Source: CAJCBL01 sp035298965 (GTDB taxonomy: Bacteria; Verrucomicrobiota; Verrucomicrobiia; Opitutales; Opitutaceae). From it: 36,571 bases of DNA. The notes beneath the pieces are model-generated. The model saw only the letters and a list, made by a program, of their open reading frames with translations, searched no databases and had not been told where the DNA came from. This document shows, one piece after another, positions 1 to 8,272 of this stretch (within the stretch, counting starts at the first letter, position 1; each line of letters begins with the position of its first letter). The position numbers and the translations under genes were made by a program. Location of the stretch: assembly GCA_035298965.1 (NCBI GenBank), contig DATGXO010000086.1:1-36571 (forward strand). The letters run 5' to 3'.

Positions 1-473
1 CTGGCGACCACCTCAAGATTGGCCAGGTCCTCCAGATTCCCGGCAACGGCACCAGCTCCGTCGCTCCCGCCGCCTCGCTGCCGCCGCCGCCCGCCGCGAC
101 CCCTGTGGCCGCCCCGTCCGCCTCCTCCGCGCCCGCGGCCGCCGGCGTGCACACCGTTGCGGCCGGCGAGAGCGCCGAGTCGATCGCGCGCACCTATGGC
201 ATCTCCGTCGGCGAACTCGTCCGCGCGAACAACATCACCGATCCGCGCAAGATCCGCATCGGCCAGGTGCTCACTATCCCCGGCGCCGGTGCCGCCCGCG
301 CCGCGCGTCCCGCGCCGTCCCTCGTGCCGGAGCGCACGCCGGCTCCCTCGATCGCGCCCACGCTGACGCCGCCCGATTCCGCGCCGCCTGCTGAGCTGTT
401 GCCCGAGGCCGACGCTCCCGTCGTGCCGGTCGACGACGCTCCGCCGGCCGTCCCGGTTCCGCAGATCGACTAA
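1..473 (+). CDS. LysM-domain peptidoglycan-binding protein, 5' end missing
   Basis: The reading frame is open from base 3 to the TAA at 471-473, so the start lies outside the window. The visible part opens with the end of one LysM module (GDHLKIGQVLQIPG). After a Pro/Ala linker comes a complete second module of about 45 residues, starting GVHTVAAGESAESIARTYG and closing RIGQVLTIPG, followed by a Pro/Ala/Asp-rich tail of about 50 residues with no catalytic domain. LysM modules bind GlcNAc-containing glycan, so the protein should sit in the periplasm against peptidoglycan. It lies 37 to 64 bases upstream of ftsW inside a division/wall cluster, which suggests a role in wall assembly or septation. 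The tail shows no further enzyme domain, but one could lie in the missing N-terminus. Confidence 0.85.
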   Translation, partial: GDHLKIGQVLQIPGNGTSSVAPAASLPPPPAATPVAAPSASSAPAAAGVHTVAAGESAESIARTYGISVGELVRANNITDPRKIRIGQVLTIPGAGAARAARPAPSLVPERTPAPSIAPTLTPPDSAPPAELLPEADAPVVPVDDAPPAVPVPQID

Positions 474-537
474 CTCCGCCGCGCCCCACCGCCCGCGTCC
501 TACCCGCGCCGTGTCACCCGCCGTCCACGCCAACGAA

Positions 538-1686
538 ATGCCCGCGCCGCGCCCTGCGGCCGGGCCGCTGTTCCATCCCGCCTGGGTGGTGCTGATCTGC
601 GCGGTCGCGCTCACGACGCTCGGGCTCACGATCCTGTTCAGCAGCACGGCGTCGTTGCGCGCCGATCCGTATTTCTTCCTGAAGCGACAGCTGATCTGGC
701 TCGGCGTGTCGATCGTGCTCGGCTGGGTCGTGAGCCGTGTCGATCTCGAGCACGCACGCCGCTATGCGTGGATCATCGCCGGCCTGGCGCTGCTCGGGCT
801 ACTCGCCGTGTTGATCCCCGGTATCGGCCGCACCGTAAACGGCGCGCGTCGCTGGGTGGATTTCGGCTTCTCGAAGATCCAGCCATCAGAATTCGCGAAA
901 CTCGCGATGGTCTTCGCGCTCGCTCACTACTGCGGCATCAACCAGCGGCACATGGCGTCGTTCAAGCGCGGCTTCTTCATCCCGTGCGCCGGCATCGGCG
1001 CCTTTGCGATCCTCATCATCGCCGAGCCCGATTTCGGCACCACGGCGCTCACCGGTGTCGTCGGTTTTCTGATGCTCTTCCTCGCCGGCGCGCGGCTGCT
1101 CTACATGATCCCGACCGTGCTCGCCGGCGTGTGCGTGTTCGCGCTCGCGGTGTGGCACGATCCGGTGCGGTTCGGCCGCATCACCGCGTTTCTCGATGTC
1201 GAGGGCAACCGTTCCGACGGCGCGTACCAGCTCTGGCAGGCGATCCTCGCGTTCGCCTCCGGCGGGCTCGATGGCGCGGGCCTCGGCAACGGCCGCCAGC
1301 AGATGGCCTTCCTGCCCGAGGCGCACACCGATTTCATCTTCGCGATCGTCGGCGAGGAGCTCGGCCTTTGGTTCACGCTCGGCACGGTCGTCACGTTTGC
1401 CGTGCTCTTCTGGGCCGGCCTTGCACACTTGCGGCGCGCGCCGAATCTCTTCGGCCACCTGCTCATCGCCGGCTCGCTGCTCCTGCTCGCGTTGCAGTCG
1501 ATCATCAATCTCGGCGTCGTCACCGGTTCGCTGCCGACGAAGGGCATGTCGATGCCGTTCATCTCGTACGGCGGCTCGAACCTCCTGCTGATGGGCTTCA
1601 TCATCGGCCTCTTCTTCAACACCCGCCGCGCCTGGAGCCGGCCGAACCTCGCGCCGAGCCGTGCCCTCATGGAGGTGAGCGCATGA
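538..1686 (+). CDS. ftsW: FtsW, septal peptidoglycan glycosyltransferase (SEDS family)
   Basis: A polytopic inner-membrane protein of 382 residues with about nine to ten hydrophobic segments. SEDS proteins polymerise lipid II into glycan strands, and FtsW does so at the septum with a class B PBP. Family signatures are visible: IQPSEFAKL near residues 114-122, an EELG segment in the large periplasmic loop region, and SYGGSN near residues 343-348, where most FtsW/RodA proteins have SYGGSS. I chose the ATG at 538; an in-frame GTG at 511 would add nine residues, and neither has a clear ribosome-binding site. The TGA overlaps the murG ATG (ATGA at 1683-1686), which implies translational coupling. 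The position next to murG, and with ftsQAZ, favours FtsW over RodA. Confidence 0.95.
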   Translation: MPAPRPAAGPLFHPAWVVLICAVALTTLGLTILFSSTASLRADPYFFLKRQLIWLGVSIVLGWVVSRVDLEHARRYAWIIAGLALLGLLAVLIPGIGRTVNGARRWVDFGFSKIQPSEFAKLAMVFALAHYCGINQRHMASFKRGFFIPCAGIGAFAILIIAEPDFGTTALTGVVGFLMLFLAGARLLYMIPTVLAGVCVFALAVWHDPVRFGRITAFLDVEGNRSDGAYQLWQAILAFASGGLDGAGLGNGRQQMAFLPEAHTDFIFAIVGEELGLWFTLGTVVTFAVLFWAGLAHLRRAPNLFGHLLIAGSLLLLALQSIINLGVVTGSLPTKGMSMPFISYGGSNLLLMGFIIGLFFNTRRAWSRPNLAPSRALMEVSA

Positions 1687-2813
1687 GCCGCTTCGTCATC
1701 GCCTGCGGCGGCACCGGCGGCCACCTCGCGCCGGGCATCGCGCTCGCCGAGGGGCTCGTCGCCCGCGGCCACGAGCCGCACCTGCTCATCTCCCACAAGC
1801 AGGTCGATGCAAAGCTCGTCGAGAAGTACCCGTGGCTGAAGCTCGCCCGCATCCCCGCGGCGCCGCTCACGGCGAACCCCATCGGCCTCGCGCGCTTCCT
1901 CTATCAGCAGTCCGCCGGTTTCGGCTTCGGGCTGAGCCATCTCCAGCAGCTTCGCCCCGCGGCGGTCGTCGGCTTCGGCGGGTTCACCACCGCCAGCATC
2001 GTGCTGGCCGCCCGGATGCGCGGCATCCCGGTTGCGCTGCACGAGGCGAACCGCGTGCCCGGCCGCGCCGTGCGCCTGCTCAGCCGCTTCGCGAAACGCG
2101 TCTATCTCCCGACCGGCGTGCGGTTGAGCCGCGCCCGCGGCGGCACGGTGCGCGCGCAAGGCCTGCCCGTGCGCCGCGAATTTCAACGGATCGCCCGCGG
2201 CGAGGCGCTGCGCACGCTCGGCATCCAGCCGGCGCGACGGCTCGTCGCCGTGCTCGGCGGCAGCCAAGGCGCCACCGCGCTCAACGATTGGGCCGAGAAG
2301 AATCTCGAGCTGCTCGCGCTCGAGGGCGTGCAGTTGTTCTGCGTGTCCGGCCCGGGCAAACGCACCGTGCGCGAGGAACGCGTGCTGCGTTCGCGTGAGG
2401 GCGCGGAGGTGAAGTCGTATTTCGTGCCGTTCTGCGACCGCATGGCCGAGCTGCTCTCGTGCGCCGATCTCGCCGTCACACGCGCCGGCGCGGGCACGCT
2501 CGCCGAGCTCGCCCGCATCCGCACGCCCGGCGTGCTCGTACCGTTCCCCCACGCCGCCGACGACCACCAGAGCGCCAATGCGCGCTACTTCGAGCAGCAG
2601 GGTGGCGGCCTCGTCGTCGAGCAGATGTTCCTGGCCACGCTCACGCGCGAGGTGCAGGACCTCGTCGCCAACGACTGGTTGCTCCACAAGTTCCACGACA
2701 ACCTCGTGCGCATGGATCAGGAGAACTCGCTCGATGCGATGATCGACGACCTGCTCGCGCTTTCGGATCCGAAGAATCCGCCTGCCTCCCGCCTGCACCT
2801 GCAACCGGCATGA
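1683..2813 (+). CDS. murG: MurG, UDP-GlcNAc:undecaprenyl-PP-MurNAc-pentapeptide GlcNAc transferase
   Basis: A protein of 376 residues that makes lipid II from lipid I on the inner face of the cytoplasmic membrane. It has the GT-B fold of family GT28. The N-terminal loop CGGTGGHLAPG (residues 8-18) binds lipid I pyrophosphate, GFGGFTT is the second glycine loop, and VLGGSQGA opens the C-terminal domain. The UDP-GlcNAc site is visible as TRAGAGTLAELARIRTPG followed by PFPHAADDHQSANA. The ATG at 1683 overlaps the ftsW stop by four bases, and the TGA at 2811-2813 overlaps the next ATG at 2810, again as ATGA. Length and motif order are normal. It supplies the substrate that the upstream FtsW polymerises. 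Confidence 0.97.
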   Translation: MSRFVIACGGTGGHLAPGIALAEGLVARGHEPHLLISHKQVDAKLVEKYPWLKLARIPAAPLTANPIGLARFLYQQSAGFGFGLSHLQQLRPAAVVGFGGFTTASIVLAARMRGIPVALHEANRVPGRAVRLLSRFAKRVYLPTGVRLSRARGGTVRAQGLPVRREFQRIARGEALRTLGIQPARRLVAVLGGSQGATALNDWAEKNLELLALEGVQLFCVSGPGKRTVREERVLRSREGAEVKSYFVPFCDRMAELLSCADLAVTRAGAGTLAELARIRTPGVLVPFPHAADDHQSANARYFEQQGGGLVVEQMFLATLTREVQDLVANDWLLHKFHDNLVRMDQENSLDAMIDDLLALSDPKNPPASRLHLQPA

Positions 2814-5149
2814 CGTCGCCCCTCCAGCTCGCGCCGCTCTTCGGCCGCCCCGTCCGCCACTGCCACCTCGTCGGCGTGGGCGGTGCGGGCATGACGCCGC
2901 TCGCGATGCTCTTGGCGCAGCGCGGTTGGTCGGTCTCGGGCGAAGACGACGGACTTACCACCGGTGCGCGGCGCTGGCTCGATGAAGCGGGCGTGGCGCT
3001 CGGCGAGTCGGGTGTCGTGCCGGCGAATACCGATCTGCTCGTCTATTCCTCGGCGATCCCGGCGAAACACCCCGCGCGCGCCGCCGCCGCGGAGCGCGGT
3101 CTGCCACAGGTGCGCCGTGGCGAGTTGCTGGCCGAACTGCTCCGCGATCGGAAACTGATCGCGGTCGTCGGCGCCCACGGGAAAACGACGACCACCGGCC
3201 TGCTCATCACCGCACTGCGTCGCGCGGGCTTCGGTGCGGGCTGGTTGCTCGGCGGCCTTTTCCAGGACGACACCGTGCCGCCCGCCGCGCTCGATCAGAA
3301 CGGCTGGGTCGTGGCGGAGATCGACGAGAGCGACGGCACCATCGACCGCTTCTCGCCGGAGATCACGGTCGCCACGAATCTCGACTGGGACCACCCGGAT
3401 TATTACCGCCAAATCGGCGACCTCGAGGCGACGTTTGCAGCGCTCTTCTCGCGCACGCGCTCCGCGATCTATCTCAATCCCGCGTGTGCGCTTTCCGCGC
3501 GACTCGCCGCCCGCGGCTTCCTCGCGCCGGTCCACCGCTTCGGCTTTGAAGGCGAGTTCGCCGTGCGCATCGCGGGCTTCGTCGACGGCCGCCAAGTCCT
3601 CGACCTCGCGCCGACGTTTGGCGCGCCCCGCGCGCGCGTCCGCGCCGGCGGCGATTTCAACGCTCTCAACGCCGCCGCCGCGCTCGCTGTCTGCGTGCAC
3701 CTCGGTGTGGCCATCACGCCCGATCTGCTCGCCCACTATCCCGGCGTGAAACGCCGCCAGGTCGTGCTGCTCGAGACCGAAAGACTCCAGGTCGTCGAGG
3801 ACTACGCGCACCATCCGACGGAGATCGCGGCGCTGATCGGCGGCATGCGACGCCTGCCGCACAAGCGGCTGCTCGTGGCGTTCCAGCCGCATCGCTTCAG
3901 CCGCACCGCGCGCTTCAAGAGCGACTTCGCCCGCGCGCTGCTCGGCGCCGACGAACTCTTCCTCCTCGATGTCTACGCCGCGAGCGAACAGCCGATCGCC
4001 GGCGGCACCACGGCCGACATCTACGCCGAGATCGCCCGTGCGGGTGCGTCGCTGCGAGTCCATTACCTGCCGGGCGACCGTGCTGGCTTTCTCCGCCTGC
4101 TCCGCGAGCGCGTGCGCGACGGCGACCTCGTGCTCTTCGTCGGCGCGGGCGATATCGACCAGTGCGCTTCCGAGTTCGTGCGCGATCTGCGGGGCGAAGC
4201 CGCGCAGGCATCGCGCTGGGACGAATGCGTGCGCGAGCTGCATGCGGTGCTCTCGCCCGAAACGAAGCTTTCCGAGAACGAACCGCTGGGCCCGAAGACG
4301 ACGATGCGCGTCGGCGGTCCGGCGCGTTTCTACGCCGAGCCGGCGAACGAGGCGGATCTCTGTGCGCTGCTGCGCGAGACACACCGCCGCGAGCTGCCGT
4401 TGTACCTACTCGGACGCGGCTCGAACTTGCTCGTGCCCGACGAGGGTGTGCCGGCGCTCGTCGTGCGGCTCGCCGGCCGCGAGTGGCAACGCTTCGATGT
4501 GCGCGCCGACGGCCGAGTCGAAGCCGGTGCGGGTCTGCGGCTGAAGGAGCTGTGCGGTCTCGCGGCCGCGCGCGGGCTGCGCGGGTTCGAGTTTCTCGAG
4601 GGCATCCCCGGCACGCTCGGCGGCGCTTTGCGCATGAACGCCGGCGCGATGGGCGGCTGGATGTTCGATCTCGTCGAGGCGGTGCGGCTCGCATTGCGCG
4701 ACGGCACCGTGCGCACCTTCCGCCGGCATGAACTGCACGTGGCCTATCGCGACTGCCGCGAGCTGGCGGATGCCGTCGCGCTCGGCGCGTTGCTGCGGCC
4801 GGTGTCGGCCGGCGTGCCCACGACCGAGATACAGGCGCAGATCGCGTCGTTGCAGGCGCGGCGGCAGGCGACCCAGCCGCGCGACCCGAGCGCCGGCTGC
4901 ATGTTCAAGAACCCGCCGAACGATTCCGCCGGCCGGCTCATCGACGCGCTCGGCCTGAAGGGCGAGCGGGTGGGGGACGCCGAGGTTTCCCCGGTGCACG
5001 CGAATTTCATCATCAACCGCGGCCACGCCACCGCCGCCGATGTGCTCGCGCTGATGCGGCGGGTGCGCGAGCGAGTGAAGGCGGCGCACGGCATTGAGCT
5101 CGAGCCCGAGGTGATGCTCTACGGCCGCGAGTGGAGGGACGTCTTGTGA
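2810..5149 (+). CDS. murC-murB: MurC-MurB fusion: UDP-MurNAc:L-alanine ligase plus UDP-GlcNAc-enolpyruvate reductase
   Basis: A 779-residue bifunctional cytoplasmic enzyme for two consecutive steps of UDP-MurNAc-L-Ala synthesis. Residues 1 to about 455 are MurC: a Rossmann loop (HLVGVGGAGM), the ATP P-loop AHGKTTTT (122-129), NLDWDHPDYY, DYAHHPTE and the C-terminal PHRFSRT. Residues from about 480 to 779 are MurB: KTTMRVGGPARF and LGRGSNLLV for FAD, EFLEGIPGTLGGALRMNAG, then SAGCMFKNP (694-702) and LEPEVML, with E767 matching the C-terminal catalytic Glu. At the position of the proton-donating serine (Ser229 in E. coli) there is Cys697. The order of the domains is C then B, although MurB acts first. 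There is no stop or frameshift between them. The start is set by the ATGA overlap with murG. Confidence 0.95.
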   Translation: MTSPLQLAPLFGRPVRHCHLVGVGGAGMTPLAMLLAQRGWSVSGEDDGLTTGARRWLDEAGVALGESGVVPANTDLLVYSSAIPAKHPARAAAAERGLPQVRRGELLAELLRDRKLIAVVGAHGKTTTTGLLITALRRAGFGAGWLLGGLFQDDTVPPAALDQNGWVVAEIDESDGTIDRFSPEITVATNLDWDHPDYYRQIGDLEATFAALFSRTRSAIYLNPACALSARLAARGFLAPVHRFGFEGEFAVRIAGFVDGRQVLDLAPTFGAPRARVRAGGDFNALNAAAALAVCVHLGVAITPDLLAHYPGVKRRQVVLLETERLQVVEDYAHHPTEIAALIGGMRRLPHKRLLVAFQPHRFSRTARFKSDFARALLGADELFLLDVYAASEQPIAGGTTADIYAEIARAGASLRVHYLPGDRAGFLRLLRERVRDGDLVLFVGAGDIDQCASEFVRDLRGEAAQASRWDECVRELHAVLSPETKLSENEPLGPKTTMRVGGPARFYAEPANEADLCALLRETHRRELPLYLLGRGSNLLVPDEGVPALVVRLAGREWQRFDVRADGRVEAGAGLRLKELCGLAAARGLRGFEFLEGIPGTLGGALRMNAGAMGGWMFDLVEAVRLALRDGTVRTFRRHELHVAYRDCRELADAVALGALLRPVSAGVPTTEIQAQIASLQARRQATQPRDPSAGCMFKNPPNDSAGRLIDALGLKGERVGDAEVSPVHANFIINRGHATAADVLALMRRVRERVKAAHGIELEPEVMLYGREWRDVL

Positions 5150-6090
5150 AAACACCCATTGTTGCAGTGTTGTCGGGCGGCACGTCGCGCGAGCGCGAGG
5201 TGTCGTTGCGCTCGGGAGCGAACGTCGCCGCTGCGGCCGCGACATTGATGCCGACGGTGCTTTGCCCGATCGGCGCCGAGGCGATTCCCGCCGGGCTCGA
5301 CCCGCGCACGCACATCGTGCTCTCGACATTGCACGGCACCTTCGGCGAGGACGGCGGCATGCAGCGCCTGCTCGAGGCGGCCGGGTTCTCGTACTCGGGT
5401 TGCGACGCGATTTCCAGCGCCGTGACGATGGACAAGGCGGAGACGAAGGCGCGCTCCGCGAAACTCGGCGTGCCGGTGATCGAAGGCGTGACGTTCGACG
5501 CCGCGAACAAGCCGCTCGCCGCCGAACTGGCGGCGAAGCTCGGCAGCGAAGTCGTCATCAAACCGAACAACGAGGGCTCGAGCGTGGGCCTCGCGCTGTG
5601 CAGCGGCGTCGACGAGATCGGCGCGGCGTTGAAGGTGATCACGAGCGGCCGCTGGCTCGCCGAGCGCCGCGTGCGTGGCACCGAGCTCACGGTCGGCTTG
5701 CTCGACGGCCGTGCGATGGGCGTGGTCGAGATCGCGCCCAAGACCGGCGTGTACGACTACACGAACAAGTACACGAAGGGGAACACCGAGTATTTCGCGC
5801 CGGCGCGGATCGCTCCCGGCGCCGCGACGGCGGTGCAACGTTTCGCCGAGGCGGTATTCGCCGCGTGCGGCTGCCGCGATTTCGCGCGTGCCGACTTCCT
5901 GCTCACGCCCGAGGGCGAGCCGTACTTTCTCGAGATCAATACCCTGCCGGGCATGACTGACACCAGCCTGCTACCCTTGAGCGCGCGCTGCATCGGGCTC
6001 GGCTACCGGCAACTCGTCGGCGAGATGATCGCGCCGGCGCTGCGTCGCCTACAGCAGCAACCAACTCCTTTCCTCCATGGCCAAGGCTAA
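5146..6090 (+). CDS. ddl: D-alanine--D-alanine ligase
   Basis: A 314-residue ATP-grasp ligase that makes the D-Ala-D-Ala dipeptide for the peptidoglycan stem. Visible family segments are VLSGGTSREREVSL at the N-terminus, STLHGTFGEDG for substrate binding, KPNNEGSSVGL of the ATP-grasp core, and FLEINTLPGMTDTSLLP holding the metal and ATP ligands near the C-terminus. I chose the GTG at 5146 because it overlaps the murB stop as GTGA and is preceded by GGAGGG at 5133-5138, one of the few good Shine-Dalgarno sequences in this window. A longer start at 5131 would begin inside that ribosome-binding site. The 3' end overlaps ftsQ by 14 bases. Length is typical for the family. Confidence 0.96.
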   Translation: MKTPIVAVLSGGTSREREVSLRSGANVAAAAATLMPTVLCPIGAEAIPAGLDPRTHIVLSTLHGTFGEDGGMQRLLEAAGFSYSGCDAISSAVTMDKAETKARSAKLGVPVIEGVTFDAANKPLAAELAAKLGSEVVIKPNNEGSSVGLALCSGVDEIGAALKVITSGRWLAERRVRGTELTVGLLDGRAMGVVEIAPKTGVYDYTNKYTKGNTEYFAPARIAPGAATAVQRFAEAVFAACGCRDFARADFLLTPEGEPYFLEINTLPGMTDTSLLPLSARCIGLGYRQLVGEMIAPALRRLQQQPTPFLHGQG

Positions 6091-7051
6091 GTCCGACAAA
6101 AACACGCCCGAGGAGCGCTCCTGGCGCGACCTCGATCAGACCGTCAGCCCGCGCAAGATGTCGGCCCAGGGCCGCAAGCGCTTCGCGCTCGCTGCGCTCA
6201 ATGCCGCGCTGCTGTTCGGCGTCGTCGCCGGCCTCGGCTGGGGCGGCTACGAGATCCTGGCGACGCTCACCAGCGACACTGCAGCGCTGCGCGATCCCGC
6301 CGGCGCCGCGCCGTTGCGTGAGATCGTGCTCGTGAACGATGCCGACGGCGTGCTCGACCAGGAATGGGTCGAGCGCACGCTCAATCTCCGCAAGGGCACG
6401 CCGTTGATGGAGATTGATCTGTTCGCGCTGCGCACGAAGCTGCTCTCCACGCCGCAGGTGCGCGCCGCCGACATCCGTCGCGACTTCCCCGGCACGCTCA
6501 CCGTCTCGCTGCGCGAGCGGCTCCCGGTCCTGCGCCTCAACGCCAAGTCGCCCGACGGCGCCACCCGCCCGCTTCTCGTGGCGCGCGACGGTGTCGTCTA
6601 CACCGGCGAAGGCTATGATGCCGCCCGCCTGGCCACGCTGCCGTACCTCGACGGCGTGCGCCTCGTGCACAACCGTTATGGCGGCTACCTGCCGATCGAC
6701 GGCATGGAGGATGTCGCGAATCTCCTGCAGGCCGCGCAGAACGCCGCGCCGTTGCTCTTCGCCGACTGGCGCGTGATCTCGCTCGCGCGCCTCGGCGCGT
6801 ACGACGAGATCCTCGTGAAGACGCGCCGCATCCCGGAGATCGTCGTGAGCCGCAGAATCGATTTCACGCAGCAGCTCGCACGGCTTGACTACATCGCCGA
6901 CTACGCGCGCACTCAGCCCGACATCGTCGTGCAGCGCGTGGATCTCTCGCTCGGCGGCGATGTGCCCGTGGCGTTCGACAGTGCCGCGACCCGTCTTCTC
7001 CCTCCTTCGTCGGTCAAACCCACCAATTCGCGTTCCCGTCGTGATCTCTAA
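6077..7051 (+). CDS. ftsQ: FtsQ, bitopic division protein with POTRA domain
   Basis: A protein of 324 residues: a charged cytoplasmic tail of about 38 residues, one membrane helix (roughly residues 39-60, FALAALNAALLFGVVAGLGW), then a periplasmic part. The segment that begins near VLVNDADGVLDQEWVERTL and runs through PQVRAADIRRDFPGTLTVSL is a POTRA domain, and the following region is the FtsQ beta domain that in other bacteria contacts FtsB/FtsL. FtsQ links the cytoplasmic ring to septal synthases. Primary sequence is weakly conserved in this family, so the call rests on the POTRA hallmark (a basic-F-P-x-x-L-x-V pattern), topology and position between ddl and ftsA. It overlaps ddl by 14 bases and ftsA by 11 bases. 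Confidence 0.92.
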   Translation: MAKAKSDKNTPEERSWRDLDQTVSPRKMSAQGRKRFALAALNAALLFGVVAGLGWGGYEILATLTSDTAALRDPAGAAPLREIVLVNDADGVLDQEWVERTLNLRKGTPLMEIDLFALRTKLLSTPQVRAADIRRDFPGTLTVSLRERLPVLRLNAKSPDGATRPLLVARDGVVYTGEGYDAARLATLPYLDGVRLVHNRYGGYLPIDGMEDVANLLQAAQNAAPLLFADWRVISLARLGAYDEILVKTRRIPEIVVSRRIDFTQQLARLDYIADYARTQPDIVVQRVDLSLGGDVPVAFDSAATRLLPPSSVKPTNSRSRRDL

Positions 7052-8261
7052 AAACCGAATCATCGGCGCAGTCGAAATCGGCACCCACAAGGTGGCCGCG
7101 CTCATCGGCGAGTTCGCCGGCGGGCGTCGCCTCAACATCATCGGCCTCGGCGCCTGCTCGGCGCAGGGCGTGATCAAGGGTTCGATCGTCGACTACAAGG
7201 CCGCGAGCGATTGTGCGCATGCCGCGATCGAAGCCGCCGAGCGCAAGGCCGGCGCGCGCATCGACGGCATCTACCTCGCGCAGACCGGAGCGCACCTCGA
7301 CGGGTTCTACCACGAGGGCTCGGTGAACGTTTCCAGCGCCGACAACCTCGTCGACCGCACCGATATCGCGACCGTCTGCGAACTCGCCCGCAACAAGGAG
7401 CTGCCCGCCGAGCGCTCGGTGGTGCAGTACCTGCGCCGGCCGTTCCGCCTCGATGGCCAGCCGGTCCCCAATCCCGAGAGCCTCTCGGGCCGCAAGCTCG
7501 AGGTCGGCTACTGGACCGTGCACGGCGACAAGCGGAAGATTTCCGACGGCATCCACCTCATCAACGGCTTCAACCTGAAGGTCGACGAAATCATCCTCGC
7601 GAGCCTCGCCTCCGGCACGATGGTCACCTCGCCCGAGGAGCGCCGCAACGGCGTGCTCGTCATCGATATCGGGCGCGGCACTACGGACTACGTGCTCTAC
7701 CGCGACGGTTATCCGTGGATCACCGGTGTGCTGCCCGTCGGCGGCGACCACCTCACCAACGACCTCGCGCTCGGCCTGCGGCTCACCAGCGGCCAGGCCG
7801 AGGCGATGAAGTTGCGCCACGGCTCCGCGGTGATCACCGCGAAGGATCGCAACGACAAGGTCTGGCTCAACGGTGACTTCGCCATCGGCGACCGCCACTT
7901 CCCGCGCCAAGCCGTCGAGCAGATCACCGCGGTGCGCATCGCCGAGCTGTTTGAAGTCGTGAAGAAGAAGCTCGGGCCGGCCTTCGTCCCCGAGATGCTC
8001 GGCGCGGGCGTCGTCCTCACCGGCGGCAGCTCGAAGCTCATGGCGATCGACGAGGCCGCCGCCGCCGCCTTCGGCGTGCCCGCGCGTCGCGGAGAACTCC
8101 CGACAAACCTTGCCGACGAGCTCCGCGACTCGCAGTACAGCACCGTGCTCGGACTGCTCTACTACGGGCTCAACCAGATCAACGACCGCCATCCCGCCAT
8201 CCAGCCGCGCCGCCAGGCGGGCCTGATGGAGCGGTTCACCCGACTTTTCGCCAACGCCTGA
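7041..8261 (+). CDS. ftsA: FtsA, actin-like membrane anchor of the Z ring
   Basis: A protein of 406 residues with the actin/Hsp70 ATPase fold that tethers FtsZ to the membrane. The phosphate-1 strand reads GAVEIGTHKVAALIGE, the phosphate-2 strand VIDIGRGTTDYVLY (around D209) and the adenosine motif GVVLTGGSSKLM. The segment of about 80 residues after the first strand carries the FtsA-specific 1C subdomain. The C-terminal end LMERFTRLFANA looks like the amphipathic membrane-targeting helix. Two ATP-site positions are unusual: Glu12 where Asp is normal, and Arg212 where Gly is normal in DIGGGT. The GTG at 7041 is the only start that gives a proper N-terminus. Eleven bases separate it from ftsZ. 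Confidence 0.94.
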   Translation: MISKNRIIGAVEIGTHKVAALIGEFAGGRRLNIIGLGACSAQGVIKGSIVDYKAASDCAHAAIEAAERKAGARIDGIYLAQTGAHLDGFYHEGSVNVSSADNLVDRTDIATVCELARNKELPAERSVVQYLRRPFRLDGQPVPNPESLSGRKLEVGYWTVHGDKRKISDGIHLINGFNLKVDEIILASLASGTMVTSPEERRNGVLVIDIGRGTTDYVLYRDGYPWITGVLPVGGDHLTNDLALGLRLTSGQAEAMKLRHGSAVITAKDRNDKVWLNGDFAIGDRHFPRQAVEQITAVRIAELFEVVKKKLGPAFVPEMLGAGVVLTGGSSKLMAIDEAAAAAFGVPARRGELPTNLADELRDSQYSTVLGLLYYGLNQINDRHPAIQPRRQAGLMERFTRLFANA

Positions 8262-8272
8262 GCGCCGCCGCC

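Noticed and set aside
1101..2804. Minus-strand frame of about 560 codons opposite ftsW and murG
   Set aside because: Shadow of ftsW and murG; rich in Arg, Ala, Glu and His with no recognisable domain.
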